Shown: positions 48,076 to 57,876, counted from the first letter of the stretch. The stretch is 64,000 nucleotides of DNA from Sphingopyxis sp. USTB-05 (GCF_023822045.1 NZ_CP084712.1:2790001-2854000), one strand, 5' to 3'. Program-made: numbers and translations. Notes: a model not told the origin generated them from the letters alone.

Positions 48076-49458
48076 TCAACCGACGCGCTTCACCGCACCC
48101 TTATGCGCTCCGACGCTTTTGTTGCGCGGGCGAAAACGGCGCTTGCGCTGACCTTCGGCGCCTTCGCCGGCGGGCGCATTGTCGCGGCGCGGACCGCGAT
48201 CGCCGCGCGGCTTGTTGCCGTCGCGGCCGCGCAGCGCGTCTTCGCGCTGGCGCTGCGGGTTGCGGCCCTGGCTGCCAGTGTCGCGCGGCGGCTGAGCCGG
48301 CTTTGGCAGGTTACGCACCAGCTCGTTGAAATTCTCCGGCAGCGGCATCGGCTCGGACTTGCTCCGCGTCACGCGCTCGATGTCGCGCATATAGGGACGC
48401 TCATCGGGCGCGATGAAGCTGATCGCCTTGCCCTCGGCGCCGGCGCGCGCGGTGCGGCCGATGCGGTGGACATATTGTTCGGGAACGTTCGGGATCTCGA
48501 AGTTGATCACATGGCTGACGCCCGATACGTCGATGCCGCGTGCGGCGATGTCGGTCGCGACGAGCAGCTTGATGTCGCCCGAACGGAACGCCTGCAGCGC
48601 GTGGGTGCGCTGCGACTGGCTCTTGTTGCCATGGATCGCCATCGCCTTGATGCCTGCACCCGCGAGATGGCGCACGACGCGGTCGGCGCCATGCTTGGTG
48701 CGGGTAAAGATCAATGCGCGGTCGATATCTTCGCTGGCGATGACCGAGTGCAGCAGCGCCTGCTTTTCCTTCTGTTCGACGAAGGTCGAATATTGGCTGA
48801 TCTTTTCGACCGTGGTCGCCGCGGGGGTGACCGACACGGTGACCGGATCTTCGAGGAACTGTTCGGCCAGATGCGCAATCTCCTTCGGCATCGTCGCCGA
48901 GAAGAAGAGGTTCTGGCGGCGCGAAGGCAGCAGCTTGGCGATGCGGCGCAGCGAGTGGATGAAGCCCATGTCCATCATCTGGTCGGCTTCGTCGAGGACG
49001 AAGATTTCGACGTCGTCGAGACGCAGGGCGCGCTGGTCGATCAGGTCGAGTAGACGGCCGGGAGTGGCGACGAGAATGTCGACGCCGCCCGAAAGGTCAC
49101 GGATCTGCTTGTTGATCGGTACGCCGCCAAAGACGGTCGAGACGCTGAGCTTGGTAAAGCGGCCATAGTCGCGGCAGCTCTGCGCGATCTGCGCAGCAAG
49201 TTCGCGCGTCGGCGCGAGAACGAGCATGCGGCAGCTCCGCGGATTGGCGCGGTGCGGATAGGTCAGGAGGTGATGGATCGAGGGCAGCGAGAAGCCGGCG
49301 GTCTTGCCGGTACCGGTCTGCGCGATGCCGCACAGGTCGCGGCCCTTCATCAGCGGCGGGATCGCCTGCGTCTGGATCGGGGTCGGCTGGGTATAATCCT
49401 TGGCGGCAAGCGCGCGATTAATGTCGGCGTGCAGGCCAAAGTCGTTAAAAGTCGTCAT
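48076..49458 (-). CDS. rhlE: DEAD-box ATP-dependent RNA helicase
   Basis: A 460-aa helicase with the motifs Q (F..LHADINRALAAKDYTQPTPIQTQ), I (AQTGTGKT, 46-53), Ia (APTRELAAQ), II (VLDEADQM), III (SATM), V (ARGIDVSG) and VI (HRIGRTARAG), and a C-terminal basic, Arg/Gly-rich tail (GRDGNKPRGDRGPRRD) as in RhlE. It remodels RNA in the cytoplasm, such as during ribosome assembly and cold adaptation. The ATG at 49458 gives the standard beginning MTTFNDFGLHADI. The leader 49459-49817 is long and contains a stable hairpin (49521-49542), which could point to post-transcriptional control. Confidence 0.93.
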   Translation of the reverse strand: MTTFNDFGLHADINRALAAKDYTQPTPIQTQAIPPLMKGRDLCGIAQTGTGKTAGFSLPSIHHLLTYPHRANPRSCRMLVLAPTRELAAQIAQSCRDYGRFTKLSVSTVFGGVPINKQIRDLSGGVDILVATPGRLLDLIDQRALRLDDVEIFVLDEADQMMDMGFIHSLRRIAKLLPSRRQNLFFSATMPKEIAHLAEQFLEDPVTVSVTPAATTVEKISQYSTFVEQKEKQALLHSVIASEDIDRALIFTRTKHGADRVVRHLAGAGIKAMAIHGNKSQSQRTHALQAFRSGDIKLLVATDIAARGIDVSGVSHVINFEIPNVPEQYVHRIGRTARAGAEGKAISFIAPDERPYMRDIERVTRSKSEPMPLPENFNELVRNLPKPAQPPRDTGSQGRNPQRQREDALRGRDGNKPRGDRGPRRDNAPAGEGAEGQRKRRFRPRNKSVGAHKGAVKRVG

Positions 49459-49520
49459 AAGATACTCACATAGGGCGACGCGCAGGCGCATCCGTTCGCA
49501 TCGAACGGACGGCGCACGGC

Positions 49521-49542
49521 CGCGGGTTCGAAACGACCCGCG
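49521..49542 (-). promoter_or_regulatory. Hairpin in the presumed rhlE leader
   Basis: CGCGGGT (49521-49527) pairs with ACCCGCG (49536-49542), 7 GC-rich pairs with an 8-base loop, 63 bases before the rhlE start. If the promoter lies near 49650-49690 (where CATATATTGTG occurs), the leader would be about 190 bases long. Between 49459 and 49713 no gene is seen. Confidence 0.35.
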
Positions 49543-49713
49543 TGAAAGGGTGCCTCTGGGGACAAAGCGCTGGTCCGGCTCGTCCCGCGCCTGATTTGGA
49601 CGGGAAAATCACGCTGCCGGTGGTTGCGGCGGGTGGCCCCGCCATGCTGCGCTGCACAATATATGGCATATGGCGCGCAGTTTTGCAAGCGCCGACAAGC
49701 TGCTTACCTATTC

Positions 49714-49800
49714 CGTTCGCCCTGAGCTTGTCGAAGGGCCGTTCTTTCTGCATCGTAGATGGAAGAAAAGGACGGTGCTTCGACAAGCTCAGCACGAACG
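49714..49800. repeat. Palindromic repeat R3, copy a
   Basis: CGTTCGCCCTGAGCTTGTCG and AAGGGCCGTTCTTTC on the left are inverted as AAAAGGACGGTGCTTC and GACAAGCTCAGCACGAACG on the right, 87 bp overall. A second copy is at 59266-59340. It is a few bases upstream of glpK. Confidence 0.88.
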
Positions 49801-49817
49801 GATGAGGGGATAGTGCT

Positions 49818-51290
49818 TTGACAGAGAAGATCATCGTCATCGACGAAGGCACGACGTCGACGCGAACGATGCTATTCGACGCCGACGGCACTCCGCTCGG
49901 CAGCGCGCAACGCGAAATCCGGCAGCATTATCCCGGTCCCGGACTTGTCGAACATGACGCCGCCGAAATCTGGGAGGCCACGCTCGCTTGCACACGCGAG
50001 ATGATCGCACAGGCGGGCGGCGCCGATCATATCGCCGCGATCGGGATCACCAACCAGCGCGAGACGGTAGTATTCTGGGACCGCACGACTGGCGAGCCGC
50101 TCGCGCACGCAATGGTGTGGCAGGACCGGCGCTCGGCGGCGGATTGCGCGGCACTGAAAGAGGCGGGCCATGAGCCCATGGCACAAGCGAAGAGCGGCCT
50201 GCTGCTCGATCCCTATTTCTCGGGGACCAAGATCGGCTGGGCGCTGAAGCATTGGCCGCAGCTCAAGGAAGCTGGCGACCGGCTTGCCGTCGGGACGGTC
50301 GAATCCTACCTCATCTATCGGCTGACCGGCGGCGTACATGTCAGCGATGCAAGCAACGCATCGCGCACGCTGCTGATGGACATCAACGGTCAGGGCGGCT
50401 GGGACGAAGAACTCTGCGGCCTGCTCGGCGTACCGATGGGACTCCTTCCCGAAATCGCCGGCTGCACGACGCGCGTGGGCACGACCGATCCGACGCTGTT
50501 CGGTGGTGCCATCCCGATCTGCGGCATGGCGGGCGACCAGCAGGCGGCGACGATCGGCCAGGCATGCCTGTCGCCGGGACAGACGAAAGCGACCTTCGGC
50601 ACCGGTGCCTTCATCCTGTCGGCGAGTGGAACGGCGCGGCCGCAATCGAAAAACCGACTGCTTGCGACGGTGCTGGTGCAGGAAGGCGACGTCCGCTCCT
50701 ATGCGCTCGAAGGATCGGTATTCGTCGCCGGAAGCCTGATCAAATGGCTACGCGACGGCCTAGGCCTGCTCGCCAGCGCGAGCGAGAGCGAGGGCCTTGC
50801 ACGGTCGGTCGCCGACAATGGCGGCGTCTATCTTGTCCCTGCCCTCACCGGGCTTGGCGCGCCGCACTGGCGCCCCGATGCCCTTGCCGCCCTGTCGGGG
50901 CTGAATTTTGCGACAACGAAGGCCCATGTCGCGCGCGCGGCGCTCGAAGCGCAGGCCTATCAGGCGCATGACCTGAAGTCGGCGTTCGCGGCCGACGGCG
51001 TCGACTGGGCCGAGGTTCGGATCGACGGCGGCATGGCGGCGAACGACTGGATGGCGCAGGATCTGGCCGACATGCTCGACATCGCGGTCGAGCGGCCCGA
51101 TTTCGTCGAGAGCACTGCGCTTGGCGCCGCGATGCTCGCCGCGACCGGTGCGGGGCTCTATGCGGACCTCGCGAGCGCCGCCGGGGCGATGCGCGGCACC
51201 GCGACCCGCTTTACACCGGCGATCGAGGCCCAGAAACGCAAAACGCGCCTTGCCGGCTGGCAAAGCGCGCTTGCAAAAGTCCTGGGCTGA
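49818..51290 (+). CDS. glpK: Glycerol kinase
   Basis: A 490-aa FGGY kinase: IVIDEGTTSTRTMLFD at the start (phosphate 1 loop), the Gln/Glu-rich glycerol site ITNQRETVVFWDRTTGEPLAHAMVWQDRRS, CGMAGDQQAA and GAFILSASG in the nucleotide site, and FGTGAF, with GGMAANDWMAQDLADML near the C terminus. It phosphorylates glycerol to sn-glycerol 3-phosphate. The start at 49818 is TTG, as the frame is closed upstream and no ATG fits the conserved N terminus. No glpF or glpD is adjacent. The R3 repeat immediately upstream restricts the space for a promoter. Confidence 0.95.
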   Translation: MTEKIIVIDEGTTSTRTMLFDADGTPLGSAQREIRQHYPGPGLVEHDAAEIWEATLACTREMIAQAGGADHIAAIGITNQRETVVFWDRTTGEPLAHAMVWQDRRSAADCAALKEAGHEPMAQAKSGLLLDPYFSGTKIGWALKHWPQLKEAGDRLAVGTVESYLIYRLTGGVHVSDASNASRTLLMDINGQGGWDEELCGLLGVPMGLLPEIAGCTTRVGTTDPTLFGGAIPICGMAGDQQAATIGQACLSPGQTKATFGTGAFILSASGTARPQSKNRLLATVLVQEGDVRSYALEGSVFVAGSLIKWLRDGLGLLASASESEGLARSVADNGGVYLVPALTGLGAPHWRPDALAALSGLNFATTKAHVARAALEAQAYQAHDLKSAFAADGVDWAEVRIDGGMAANDWMAQDLADMLDIAVERPDFVESTALGAAMLAATGAGLYADLASAAGAMRGTATRFTPAIEAQKRKTRLAGWQSALAKVLG

Positions 51291-51308
51291 CCCCCGCAAT
51301 CGCGGAGG
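51291..51308. terminator. Hairpin between convergent glpK and rpmE
   Basis: CCCCCGC (51291-51297) and GCGGAGG (51302-51308) pair with one mismatch around an AATC loop, directly after the glpK stop and 9 bases from the rpmE stop. It could end transcription from both sides. Confidence 0.4.
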
Positions 51309-51317
51309 TTCGCACCA

Positions 51318-51545
51318 TCAACGCTTGAGCGACAGACCGCCGAAACGCTTGTTGAACTTCGCGACCTGACCACCCGCATCGAGCAGACGTCCGGTGCCGC
51401 CGGTCCACGCCGGGTGCGCGGTGGGGTCGATTTCGAGCGTCATCGTGTCGCCCTCTTTGCCCCAGGTCGAGCGCGTCTGATATTCGGTGCCATCGGTCAT
51501 CTTGACCGTGATCATGTGATAGTCGGGATGCGTATCTTTTTTCAT
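51318..51545 (-). CDS. rpmE: 50S ribosomal protein L31
   Basis: A 75-aa protein with the L31 pattern [22 protein letters not shown], then [26 protein letters not shown]. The Cys pairs that bind zinc in some L31 proteins are absent, so it is a zinc-free form. It binds at the 50S surface near the central protuberance. It is the only ribosomal gene in this minus-strand stretch between glpK and fabZ, with 114 bases between it and fabZ. Confidence 0.95.
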   Translation of the reverse strand: MKKDTHPDYHMITVKMTDGTEYQTRSTWGKEGDTMTLEIDPTAHPAWTGGTGRLLDAGGQVAKFNKRFGGLSLKR

Positions 51546-51659
51546 GTCTCAAGCTCCTGTGCCGCTGGTTTCCGACCAGCCGCGTGAGTCGTTGCTTCCC
51601 CGTCCGGGGCCGCGAAGCGGCGTCCCCTAACGGCGAAAGCCTAAATTTGCAAGGGTTGG

Positions 51660-52139
51660 TTAGTTGCTCGGCGGATCGGCGATCATTGCGGTGAATTGGC
51701 ATTCCGCAGCGAGTGCGCCGTTCAGCATCGCGTTGCCCTCGAACTTGCAGATATTCCGCTTTGCCTGGAGGATGGTGACGTGCAGGTCGAGCAGAACGCC
51801 GGGTTCCACGGGCTTGCGGAACTTCACCCCGTCGATACCCATGAAATAGACCAGCTTGCCCGAACCGCCAAGGCCGAGAGACTCAACCGCAAGGATGCCG
51901 CCCGCCTGCGCCAGCGCCTCGACGATGAGGACGCCGGGCATGATCGGCCGGCCGGGGAAATGGCCCTGGAAAAAGGGCTCGTTCATCGTCACCGCCTTGA
52001 CCGCGTGGATCGAGGTGTCCTTCACCATCGATTCCACCCGGTCGACGAGCAGCATCGGATAACGATGCGGCAGCAGCGTCAGGATCCGGCGGATATCCAC
52101 CGGACCCATTGCGCCGTCCGAAATTTCCCCGTCAGCCAT
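51660..52139 (-). CDS. fabZ: 3-hydroxyacyl-ACP dehydratase FabZ
   Basis: A 159-aa hot-dog-fold enzyme with catalytic His60 in [23 protein letters not shown] and Glu74 in the same helix. It dehydrates 3-hydroxyacyl-ACP in fatty-acid elongation. Length and motif spacing are normal. In many proteobacteria it is between lpxD and lpxA; here the gene upstream is skp (6-base gap) and rpmE is downstream, with neither lpx gene present. It is the last but one in the envelope supercluster on this strand. Confidence 0.95.
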   Translation of the reverse strand: MADGEISDGAMGPVDIRRILTLLPHRYPMLLVDRVESMVKDTSIHAVKAVTMNEPFFQGHFPGRPIMPGVLIVEALAQAGGILAVESLGLGGSGKLVYFMGIDGVKFRKPVEPGVLLDLHVTILQAKRNICKFEGNAMLNGALAAECQFTAMIADPPSN

Positions 52140-52144
52140 CGATC

Positions 52145-52840
52145 TTAGCGGGTCGTCGGAGCGGTGCCCGTCGGCGCCGGAGCCGGCGTCGCGGGACGCG
52201 TGCCCTGGGCGGCGCGTGCCTGATCCATCAACTGCTGGTTGCGCTGCTGAACCAGCTGGCCGGGCTGATAGCCGGCCGGAACCGCAGTCGACACGGTCGG
52301 CAGGATGCGGTTGAGTTCGGCAACCACAGCGTCGGTGATGTCGACATTGTTTTCGCGCGCAATCACCGCTTCGGGATTGATCAGCAGGTCGACCTTTTTC
52401 GCGGTCATCGCCGCCTTGATCGCTTCGTTCATGCGAACGCTGATCTGATCCTCGACATAAGAAATGGCGAGGTCGACGGGCGCGCCGATCTGGCTGAGTT
52501 CAGTCTGCGCGGCCTGACGCTTGTCCTGAATGGCCTTACCTGCCGCCTGCGCCGCGGCCTGGTTAACCGGGGTTTTCTTCGCCTCTTCGTTATATTTGGC
52601 GATCAGGACGTTGATTTCAGCCTGCAGCGTCTGGCTGCGCGACTGCTGCTGGTCGATCTGCGCCTTGTACGTCGTTTCGATCTGCGTCGAGGCAGCCTGG
52701 AAAGCGTTCGAACGCGCGGCGGCGATGCGGACGTCGGCGACGGCGACGCCCTTTGCCTGCGCGATGGCGGGGGCCGACAGGATGGGCGAAACCGACAGCG
52801 TGGCCATCGCCAGCGCCGACGCGACAAGAATTTTCTTCAT
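52145..52840 (-). CDS. skp: OmpH/Skp family periplasmic chaperone
   Basis: A 231-aa protein with a signal peptide ([29 protein letters not shown]) and a helical middle (residues about 50-150, [29 protein letters not shown]) suited to the tentacle-like coiled coils of Skp. It carries unfolded outer-membrane proteins through the periplasm. The tail is a Pro/Ala-rich extension ([18 protein letters not shown]) not in E. coli Skp. Its start overlaps the bamA stop by one base (TAATG), so the two proteins that act together are coexpressed. Confidence 0.9.
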   Translation of the reverse strand: MKKILVASALAMATLSVSPILSAPAIAQAKGVAVADVRIAAARSNAFQAASTQIETTYKAQIDQQQSRSQTLQAEINVLIAKYNEEAKKTPVNQAAAQAAGKAIQDKRQAAQTELSQIGAPVDLAISYVEDQISVRMNEAIKAAMTAKKVDLLINPEAVIARENNVDITDAVVAELNRILPTVSTAVPAGYQPGQLVQQRNQQLMDQARAAQGTRPATPAPAPTGTAPTTR

Positions 52841-55512
52841 TAGAATTGGGTTCCTACATTGAATGAGAAGCGTTTGGTATCATCGCCCTCTTCTTTGCGA
52901 AGGGCGTAAGCGAAATCGATCCGGAACGGACCAAACGGAGAATTCCAGTTGACGCCGGCACCGATCGACACGCGCGGCATCCAAGTGTCGCCGAAGAAGC
53001 GTTCCTCGAACGGCGCGAGGTTAGACGTGAAGCCGTTCGCGGTGGCGCAAGTCGTATACTGACCCGACGGCGTACCGTCGCCATTCGGAGTATTGGTCGC
53101 GAAAACCTGCTGGCCGGTGTCGGGGTTACGGCACAGATTTTTTGTGAGCCCGTCGGCGGAGTCGAAGAAGTTTGCCAGCGTCGTCAACGCTGGCTTGCGT
53201 ACGCTGAACACCGAACCGACATCGAGGAAGATCGACGGCCGCAGCCCCAGTTCCTTCGCGCCGGTCCCCAGCGGAATATCGAGTTCGAGCCGGCCCTGAT
53301 AATAAGCGCGCCCACCGAGCGCGTCGTCGATCTGCCCCCGATCGCCATTGGCGTCCGTGACGACAATGGGGTTGGCAGGATCGCTATTGTTGACCGAATA
53401 ACGAATGACGCGCGGACCGACGCCGCGAATGTCGAAGCCGCGCATCTGCGGTTCGCCGAGGAAGAAGCGATCGGTCAGGCGGACCTTGTCGCTCGTCGGC
53501 GTCGGACGGCTACCGAACGGATAGATATAGCCGCCTTCAGCCGAGAGATTGAGAATGAAGCGGCTGCCGAGATTGAAGTGCTTCGAACCCGAGAGGCGGG
53601 TGCGGACATATTTTACGCTGCCGCCGAGGCCCGCGAAATCCTGGCTGAGCGACAGCGACTGGCCGCGCGTCGGGCGCAGGCGGTTATCGCGGTCGTCATA
53701 GGCAAGCGTGTAGCCAAGCAGCGACGTCGTGCGGTTGCCGATCGCATCGCAAAGATAGCGGCCGGCCACGAGCGGATCGCACTCGTTGCCGAAATAATAG
53801 ATCCCTTTGTCGAGCGTCACATCGTCGAAGTTGATGCTGTACCGCGCGAAGAATGACATGAACTCGGTCAGCGGCACGCCGGCGTTGATCTGCGCCCCGG
53901 TCGTAACCTGCTGGAAGGTCGTCCGGCGGTCATTGTTGATGAAGTTGAACGAGTTCAAATCGCGGCGATAGATGCTGCCACCCACCGAGATGTTGCGGTC
54001 GAACAGATAGGGCTCGGTGAAACCGAGTTCGATCGACTTTGAATAGCTCGAATAGTTGACCGACGCCTGGAGCTGCTGGCCGAGGCCGCGGAAGTTGCGC
54101 TGGCGGATCGACGCCTGGAGCAGGAAATTCTCGATCGACGAGAAACCGGCCGACAGCGACAGTTCGCCCGTCGGCTTTTCCTCGACATTGGTTTCGAGAA
54201 TGATGCGGTCGGGCGTGGTGCCTTCCTTGCGCTCGATTTCCAGATTTTCCTGGAAATAGCCAAGGCTGTTGATGCGGCTTTCGGTGCGTTTGATGCCGAA
54301 GCTGTTGAACGCGTCGCCTTCGTTCAGACGGAATTCGCGGCGCACGACCTTGTCGTGGGTCAGCGTGTTGCCGTTGACGTCGATACGCTCGACGTAGGTA
54401 CGCGGGCTTTCAGCGACGTTGAAAGTGATCGCCATCGTCCGCGTTTCGGGATCGCGGCGGAATTCGGGATTGATATCGGCAAAGGCATAGCCGAACAGGC
54501 CTGCGGTTTCGCTGAGGCTTTCGACCGTGTCCTCGACCAGCTTTGCATCATACCAGTCGCCGGTGTGCATCGGCAGCAGCTTTTTCAGCATTTCGGGCTG
54601 GAAGTCGCGGATTTCGCTCTTCACATCGACGTCGCTGAATTTGTAGCGCTCGCCTTCCTCGACCACATAGGTGATGATGAAGTCCTGCTTGTTGCTCGTC
54701 AGCTCCGCAACCGCCGAAATCACGCGGAAATCAGCGTAACCGTTGGAAAGGTAAAAGAGGCGCAGCTTTTGCTGGTCATAGGCCAGGCGATCGGGGTCGT
54801 AGCTGGTGTTCGACGACAGGATCGTCATCAGGCTCGACTGCTTCGTCGCCATCTCGCCCTTAAGCTCACCATCGCTGAACTTCTCGTTGCCGATGATGTT
54901 GATCTGGCGGACCTTCGATTTCGGTCCTTCGTTGATTTCGAAGACGACATCGACGCGGTTCTGGTCGAGCGAGACCATCTTGGGCTCGACCGTCGCGGCA
55001 AAGCGGCCCTGACGCTTGTAGAGTTCGATGATGCGCGCGACGTCCGCGCGGACTTTCGAACGCGTGAATATCTGGCGCGGCGCGAGCTTGATCTCGGGGC
55101 GGATCTTGTCTTCCTTCAGGCGCTTGTTGCCTTCAAGGATGACGCGGTTGATGACCGGATTTTCGGTAACCTGAATCTGCAGCGCGCCGGCGTTGTCGGT
55201 GATCTGGAAATCCTTGAACAACTCGGTCGCGGCAAGGTCCTTCAGCGCCTGGTCGAGCACCGAGCGGTCATATTGCTGACCGACGCGCAAACGCAGGTAC
55301 GACAGGATCGTCTGCGCCTCGAGCCGCTGATTACCGACGACCGTGATCGACTTGACCGTCGTCGCAGCCGGAGCTGCTTCGGGTGCCGGAGCCGGTACGG
55401 TCGGCGGCGCGACTTCCTGCGCCATCACCGGCGTCGCCAGCATCGTACCTGCCATGAGGAGGGCCGACAGCTGTGTCCGCGCCGAGAGTTTGTGTGAAGC
55501 CACGCTGTTCAT
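52840..55512 (-). CDS. bamA: Outer-membrane protein assembly factor BamA
   Basis: An 890-aa Omp85 protein: signal peptide, then POTRA repeats (for example ITVVGNQRLEAQTILSYLRLRVG, VILEGNKRLKEDKIRPEI, INIIGNEKFSDGELKGEM) from about residue 55 to 430, and a C-terminal 16-stranded barrel with the conserved (V/I)RGF-type motif in the sequence RGFDIRGVGPR and a final Phe (NVGTQF). It inserts beta-barrel proteins into the outer membrane. The ATG at 55512 fits a usual signal peptide; the upstream ATG at 55593 would extend into rseP. Between rseP and skp as in other proteobacteria. Confidence 0.96.
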   Translation of the reverse strand: MNSVASHKLSARTQLSALLMAGTMLATPVMAQEVAPPTVPAPAPEAAPAATTVKSITVVGNQRLEAQTILSYLRLRVGQQYDRSVLDQALKDLAATELFKDFQITDNAGALQIQVTENPVINRVILEGNKRLKEDKIRPEIKLAPRQIFTRSKVRADVARIIELYKRQGRFAATVEPKMVSLDQNRVDVVFEINEGPKSKVRQINIIGNEKFSDGELKGEMATKQSSLMTILSSNTSYDPDRLAYDQQKLRLFYLSNGYADFRVISAVAELTSNKQDFIITYVVEEGERYKFSDVDVKSEIRDFQPEMLKKLLPMHTGDWYDAKLVEDTVESLSETAGLFGYAFADINPEFRRDPETRTMAITFNVAESPRTYVERIDVNGNTLTHDKVVRREFRLNEGDAFNSFGIKRTESRINSLGYFQENLEIERKEGTTPDRIILETNVEEKPTGELSLSAGFSSIENFLLQASIRQRNFRGLGQQLQASVNYSSYSKSIELGFTEPYLFDRNISVGGSIYRRDLNSFNFINNDRRTTFQQVTTGAQINAGVPLTEFMSFFARYSINFDDVTLDKGIYYFGNECDPLVAGRYLCDAIGNRTTSLLGYTLAYDDRDNRLRPTRGQSLSLSQDFAGLGGSVKYVRTRLSGSKHFNLGSRFILNLSAEGGYIYPFGSRPTPTSDKVRLTDRFFLGEPQMRGFDIRGVGPRVIRYSVNNSDPANPIVVTDANGDRGQIDDALGGRAYYQGRLELDIPLGTGAKELGLRPSIFLDVGSVFSVRKPALTTLANFFDSADGLTKNLCRNPDTGQQVFATNTPNGDGTPSGQYTTCATANGFTSNLAPFEERFFGDTWMPRVSIGAGVNWNSPFGPFRIDFAYALRKEEGDDTKRFSFNVGTQF

Positions 55513-55585
55513 CCCGAAAAAATAACTCAAAAGCGACAAACCCGCCTGACCGCGGGTTCGCGCGCCACTCCCTGCCCCAGACTCG

Positions 55586-56719
55586 CTAGCCAATCAAGCG
55601 CGCGATCCCGTCCCACAAGCCCAATGAGCCCAAATCATTGAAAGTCACGACCAGCATCAGCGTAACGACCGCCGCAAAGCCGAATCGAAACGCCCATTCC
55701 TGGACCTGCGGCGGCGCTGGGCGCCGGCGGACCGCTTCATAGGCGAAGAAGAGCAAATGACCACCATCAAGCATGGGCAATGGCAAGAGATTGATGAACC
55801 CCAGATTGATGGAAATCAGGGCGATGAAGAATATCAGCGACGCGAGACCGAGCGTCGCAGCCTGCCCGGAAATCTCGGCAATCTTGACCGGTCCGTTCAT
55901 GTCCTTGATCGACCGGCGCCCGGTCAGGAACTGGCCGAGCACCTCGCCCGTCTGCCGGACGATCTGCCAGGTCTGATGGAGCCCGACCGCGGGCGCCTCG
56001 ATCAGCGAAACCGGCTGCAATTCCTGCGCGGGAGGCGCGAGGCCGAGGATCGCGCGCTCATATTCCTTGCCGAACGGGTCCTTATCCTTGACCAGTCGCG
56101 GGGTCAGTTCGACCGAACGCTCGCTTCCGCTACGCAGAATACGCACCTGCAACGCCTCGCCGGGGCGATGCGCAACCGCCATCGGGATGTCGCCAAAGGT
56201 CTCGATCGAACGGCCCTCGATCGACACGATCCGGTCGCCGATGCGCAGTCCCGCGGCATCCGCCGCCGATCCCGCCTCGATCCCGCCCGCGACGGGCGGG
56301 GTCACCGGCTTGCCGCCCATCCACGCGAACCCCGCGAGGATCAGGATCGCAAAGAGGAAATTGGTCACCGGGCCCGCCGCAACGATCAGCGAGCGCTTCC
56401 ACACCGGCTGCGCGGGGAACGTGTGCGACTTTTCCTCGGTGGGTAAGGATTGCCAGTTCGCGTCGGGCTGGCTGACCGCGTCGCGGTCGCCCGCGAACTG
56501 GACATAGCCGCCGAGCGGCAGCCAGCCGATTTTCCATTCGGTGCCGCGCTTGTCGGTCCAGCCAAGAATCTTGCGTCCGAAACCGATCGAAAAGGCATCC
56601 GCCTTCACCCCACACCAGCGGCCGACAATATAATGCCCATATTCGTGCACGAACACGAGCGGCCCGAGTACGAGCAGGAAAGCGAGAACCGTGAAGGCGA
56701 AACCCGGGGTCTCAAGCAT
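55586..56719 (-). CDS. rseP: RIP metalloprotease RseP
   Basis: A 377-aa site-2 protease with the zinc motif HEYGH at residues 25-29 in the first membrane helix, one PDZ domain (GLRIGDRIVSIEGRSIETFGDIP), and LDGGHLLFFAYEA near the C terminus, the third zinc ligand region. Four membrane helices are visible. It cleaves membrane-bound anti-sigma factors in envelope stress. A single PDZ domain is seen where E. coli has two. The start overlaps the dxr stop by 8 bases; the gap to bamA is 73 bases. Confidence 0.95.
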   Translation of the reverse strand: MLETPGFAFTVLAFLLVLGPLVFVHEYGHYIVGRWCGVKADAFSIGFGRKILGWTDKRGTEWKIGWLPLGGYVQFAGDRDAVSQPDANWQSLPTEEKSHTFPAQPVWKRSLIVAAGPVTNFLFAILILAGFAWMGGKPVTPPVAGGIEAGSAADAAGLRIGDRIVSIEGRSIETFGDIPMAVAHRPGEALQVRILRSGSERSVELTPRLVKDKDPFGKEYERAILGLAPPAQELQPVSLIEAPAVGLHQTWQIVRQTGEVLGQFLTGRRSIKDMNGPVKIAEISGQAATLGLASLIFFIALISINLGFINLLPLPMLDGGHLLFFAYEAVRRRPAPPQVQEWAFRFGFAAVVTLMLVVTFNDLGSLGLWDGIARLIG

Positions 56720-57875
56720 GTTCTAATTGGTCCACAAATTGTTGGGCAGCCGCCCGGGATGCCGCATCGACGCTGAATATGTCCTGAAGCGACGTGGGCA
56801 CGGCGGGCGCTTCGGCGTCGATCACGCGGCGCACTGTGTCGACGATTGCGGGGAAGGAAATGCGTCCCGCGAGGAAAGCGGCGACCGCCACCTCGTTGGC
56901 GGCGTTGAGCTGTGCCGGACGTGCCCCGCCCTCCGCAATCGCGGCGCGGCAGAGCGCGGTCGCGGGAAAGCGAACTTCGTCGGGCGCCTCGAAATCGAGC
57001 CGTGCGATACTCGCAAGGTCCAGCGGCGCACATGGGGTAGCCATGCGTTGCGGCCAGGCAAGCGCGCTGCTGATCGGGATCCGCATGTCGGGCGAGCCGA
57101 GCTGCGCGAGCGTGGAGCAGTCGATATATTCGACGAGGCTGTGGATTACCGATTGGGGGTGGACGAGTATCTCGATCCGATCGAGCCCCACCGGGAACAG
57201 ATGATGCGCCTCGATCAGTTCCAGGCCCTTGTTCATCATGGTGGCCGAATCGACGCTGATCTTGGCGCCCATCGACCAATTGGGGTGCGCAACGGCCTGT
57301 GCCGGGGTCACGCGCGCCATGTCTTCGGCACTCATCGTCCGAAAGGGGCCACCGCTTGCGGTCAGGATGATACGCCGCACCTGATCGATGCGCCCGCCCG
57401 CAAGGCACTGGAAGATCGCATTATGCTCGCTGTCGACGGGCAGGATCGTTGCGCCCGACTTGCGTGCCGCCGCAGTCATCAATTCGCCCGACGAAACGAG
57501 CGCTTCCTTGTTGGCAAGCGCGACATCGGTTCCGGCTTCAAGCGCGGCCATGGTCGGCGCGAGCCCGGCAGTTCCCACAATCGCGGCCATTACGAGGTCG
57601 GTCGGGCGCTGCGCCGCTTCAACGAGCGCTTCGGCGCCAGCAGCGATTTCGATGCCCGTACCGGCGAGTGCATCGCGGAGTTCGCCATAACGGTCTTCGT
57701 CGGCGATCACCGCGATGTCGGGGCGGAACTCCTTTGCAAGCTTGGCCAGTTCCGCGACGTCGCTATGGGCTGTCAGCACCCCCATCTGCCAAGCCTCGCC
57801 ATCGCGCCGCACAAGATCGAGGGTCGATTGCCCGACCGATCCCGTCGCGCCGAACAGCGAAAGGCGGCGCATCAT
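56712..57875 (-). CDS. dxr: 1-deoxy-D-xylulose-5-phosphate reductoisomerase
   Basis: A 387-aa enzyme of the MEP isoprenoid pathway. The NADPH site is LFGATGSVGQSTLDL at the start, with VALANKEALVSSGELM, ILPVDSEHNAIFQCL (metal-binding Asp and Glu), TASGGPFRTM and HPNWSMGAKISVDSATMMNKGLELIEAHHLF as family hallmarks. The reading frame starts at the ATG at 57875 or, three bases on, 57872; a longer form reaching 57977 lies in cdsA. It converts DXP to MEP. It is one base from the cdsA stop and overlaps rseP by 8 bases. Confidence 0.97.
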   Translation of the reverse strand: MMRRLSLFGATGSVGQSTLDLVRRDGEAWQMGVLTAHSDVAELAKLAKEFRPDIAVIADEDRYGELRDALAGTGIEIAAGAEALVEAAQRPTDLVMAAIVGTAGLAPTMAALEAGTDVALANKEALVSSGELMTAAARKSGATILPVDSEHNAIFQCLAGGRIDQVRRIILTASGGPFRTMSAEDMARVTPAQAVAHPNWSMGAKISVDSATMMNKGLELIEAHHLFPVGLDRIEILVHPQSVIHSLVEYIDCSTLAQLGSPDMRIPISSALAWPQRMATPCAPLDLASIARLDFEAPDEVRFPATALCRAAIAEGGARPAQLNAANEVAVAAFLAGRISFPAIVDTVRRVIDAEAPAVPTSLQDIFSVDAASRAAAQQFVDQLEHA

Positions 57876-57876
57876 A

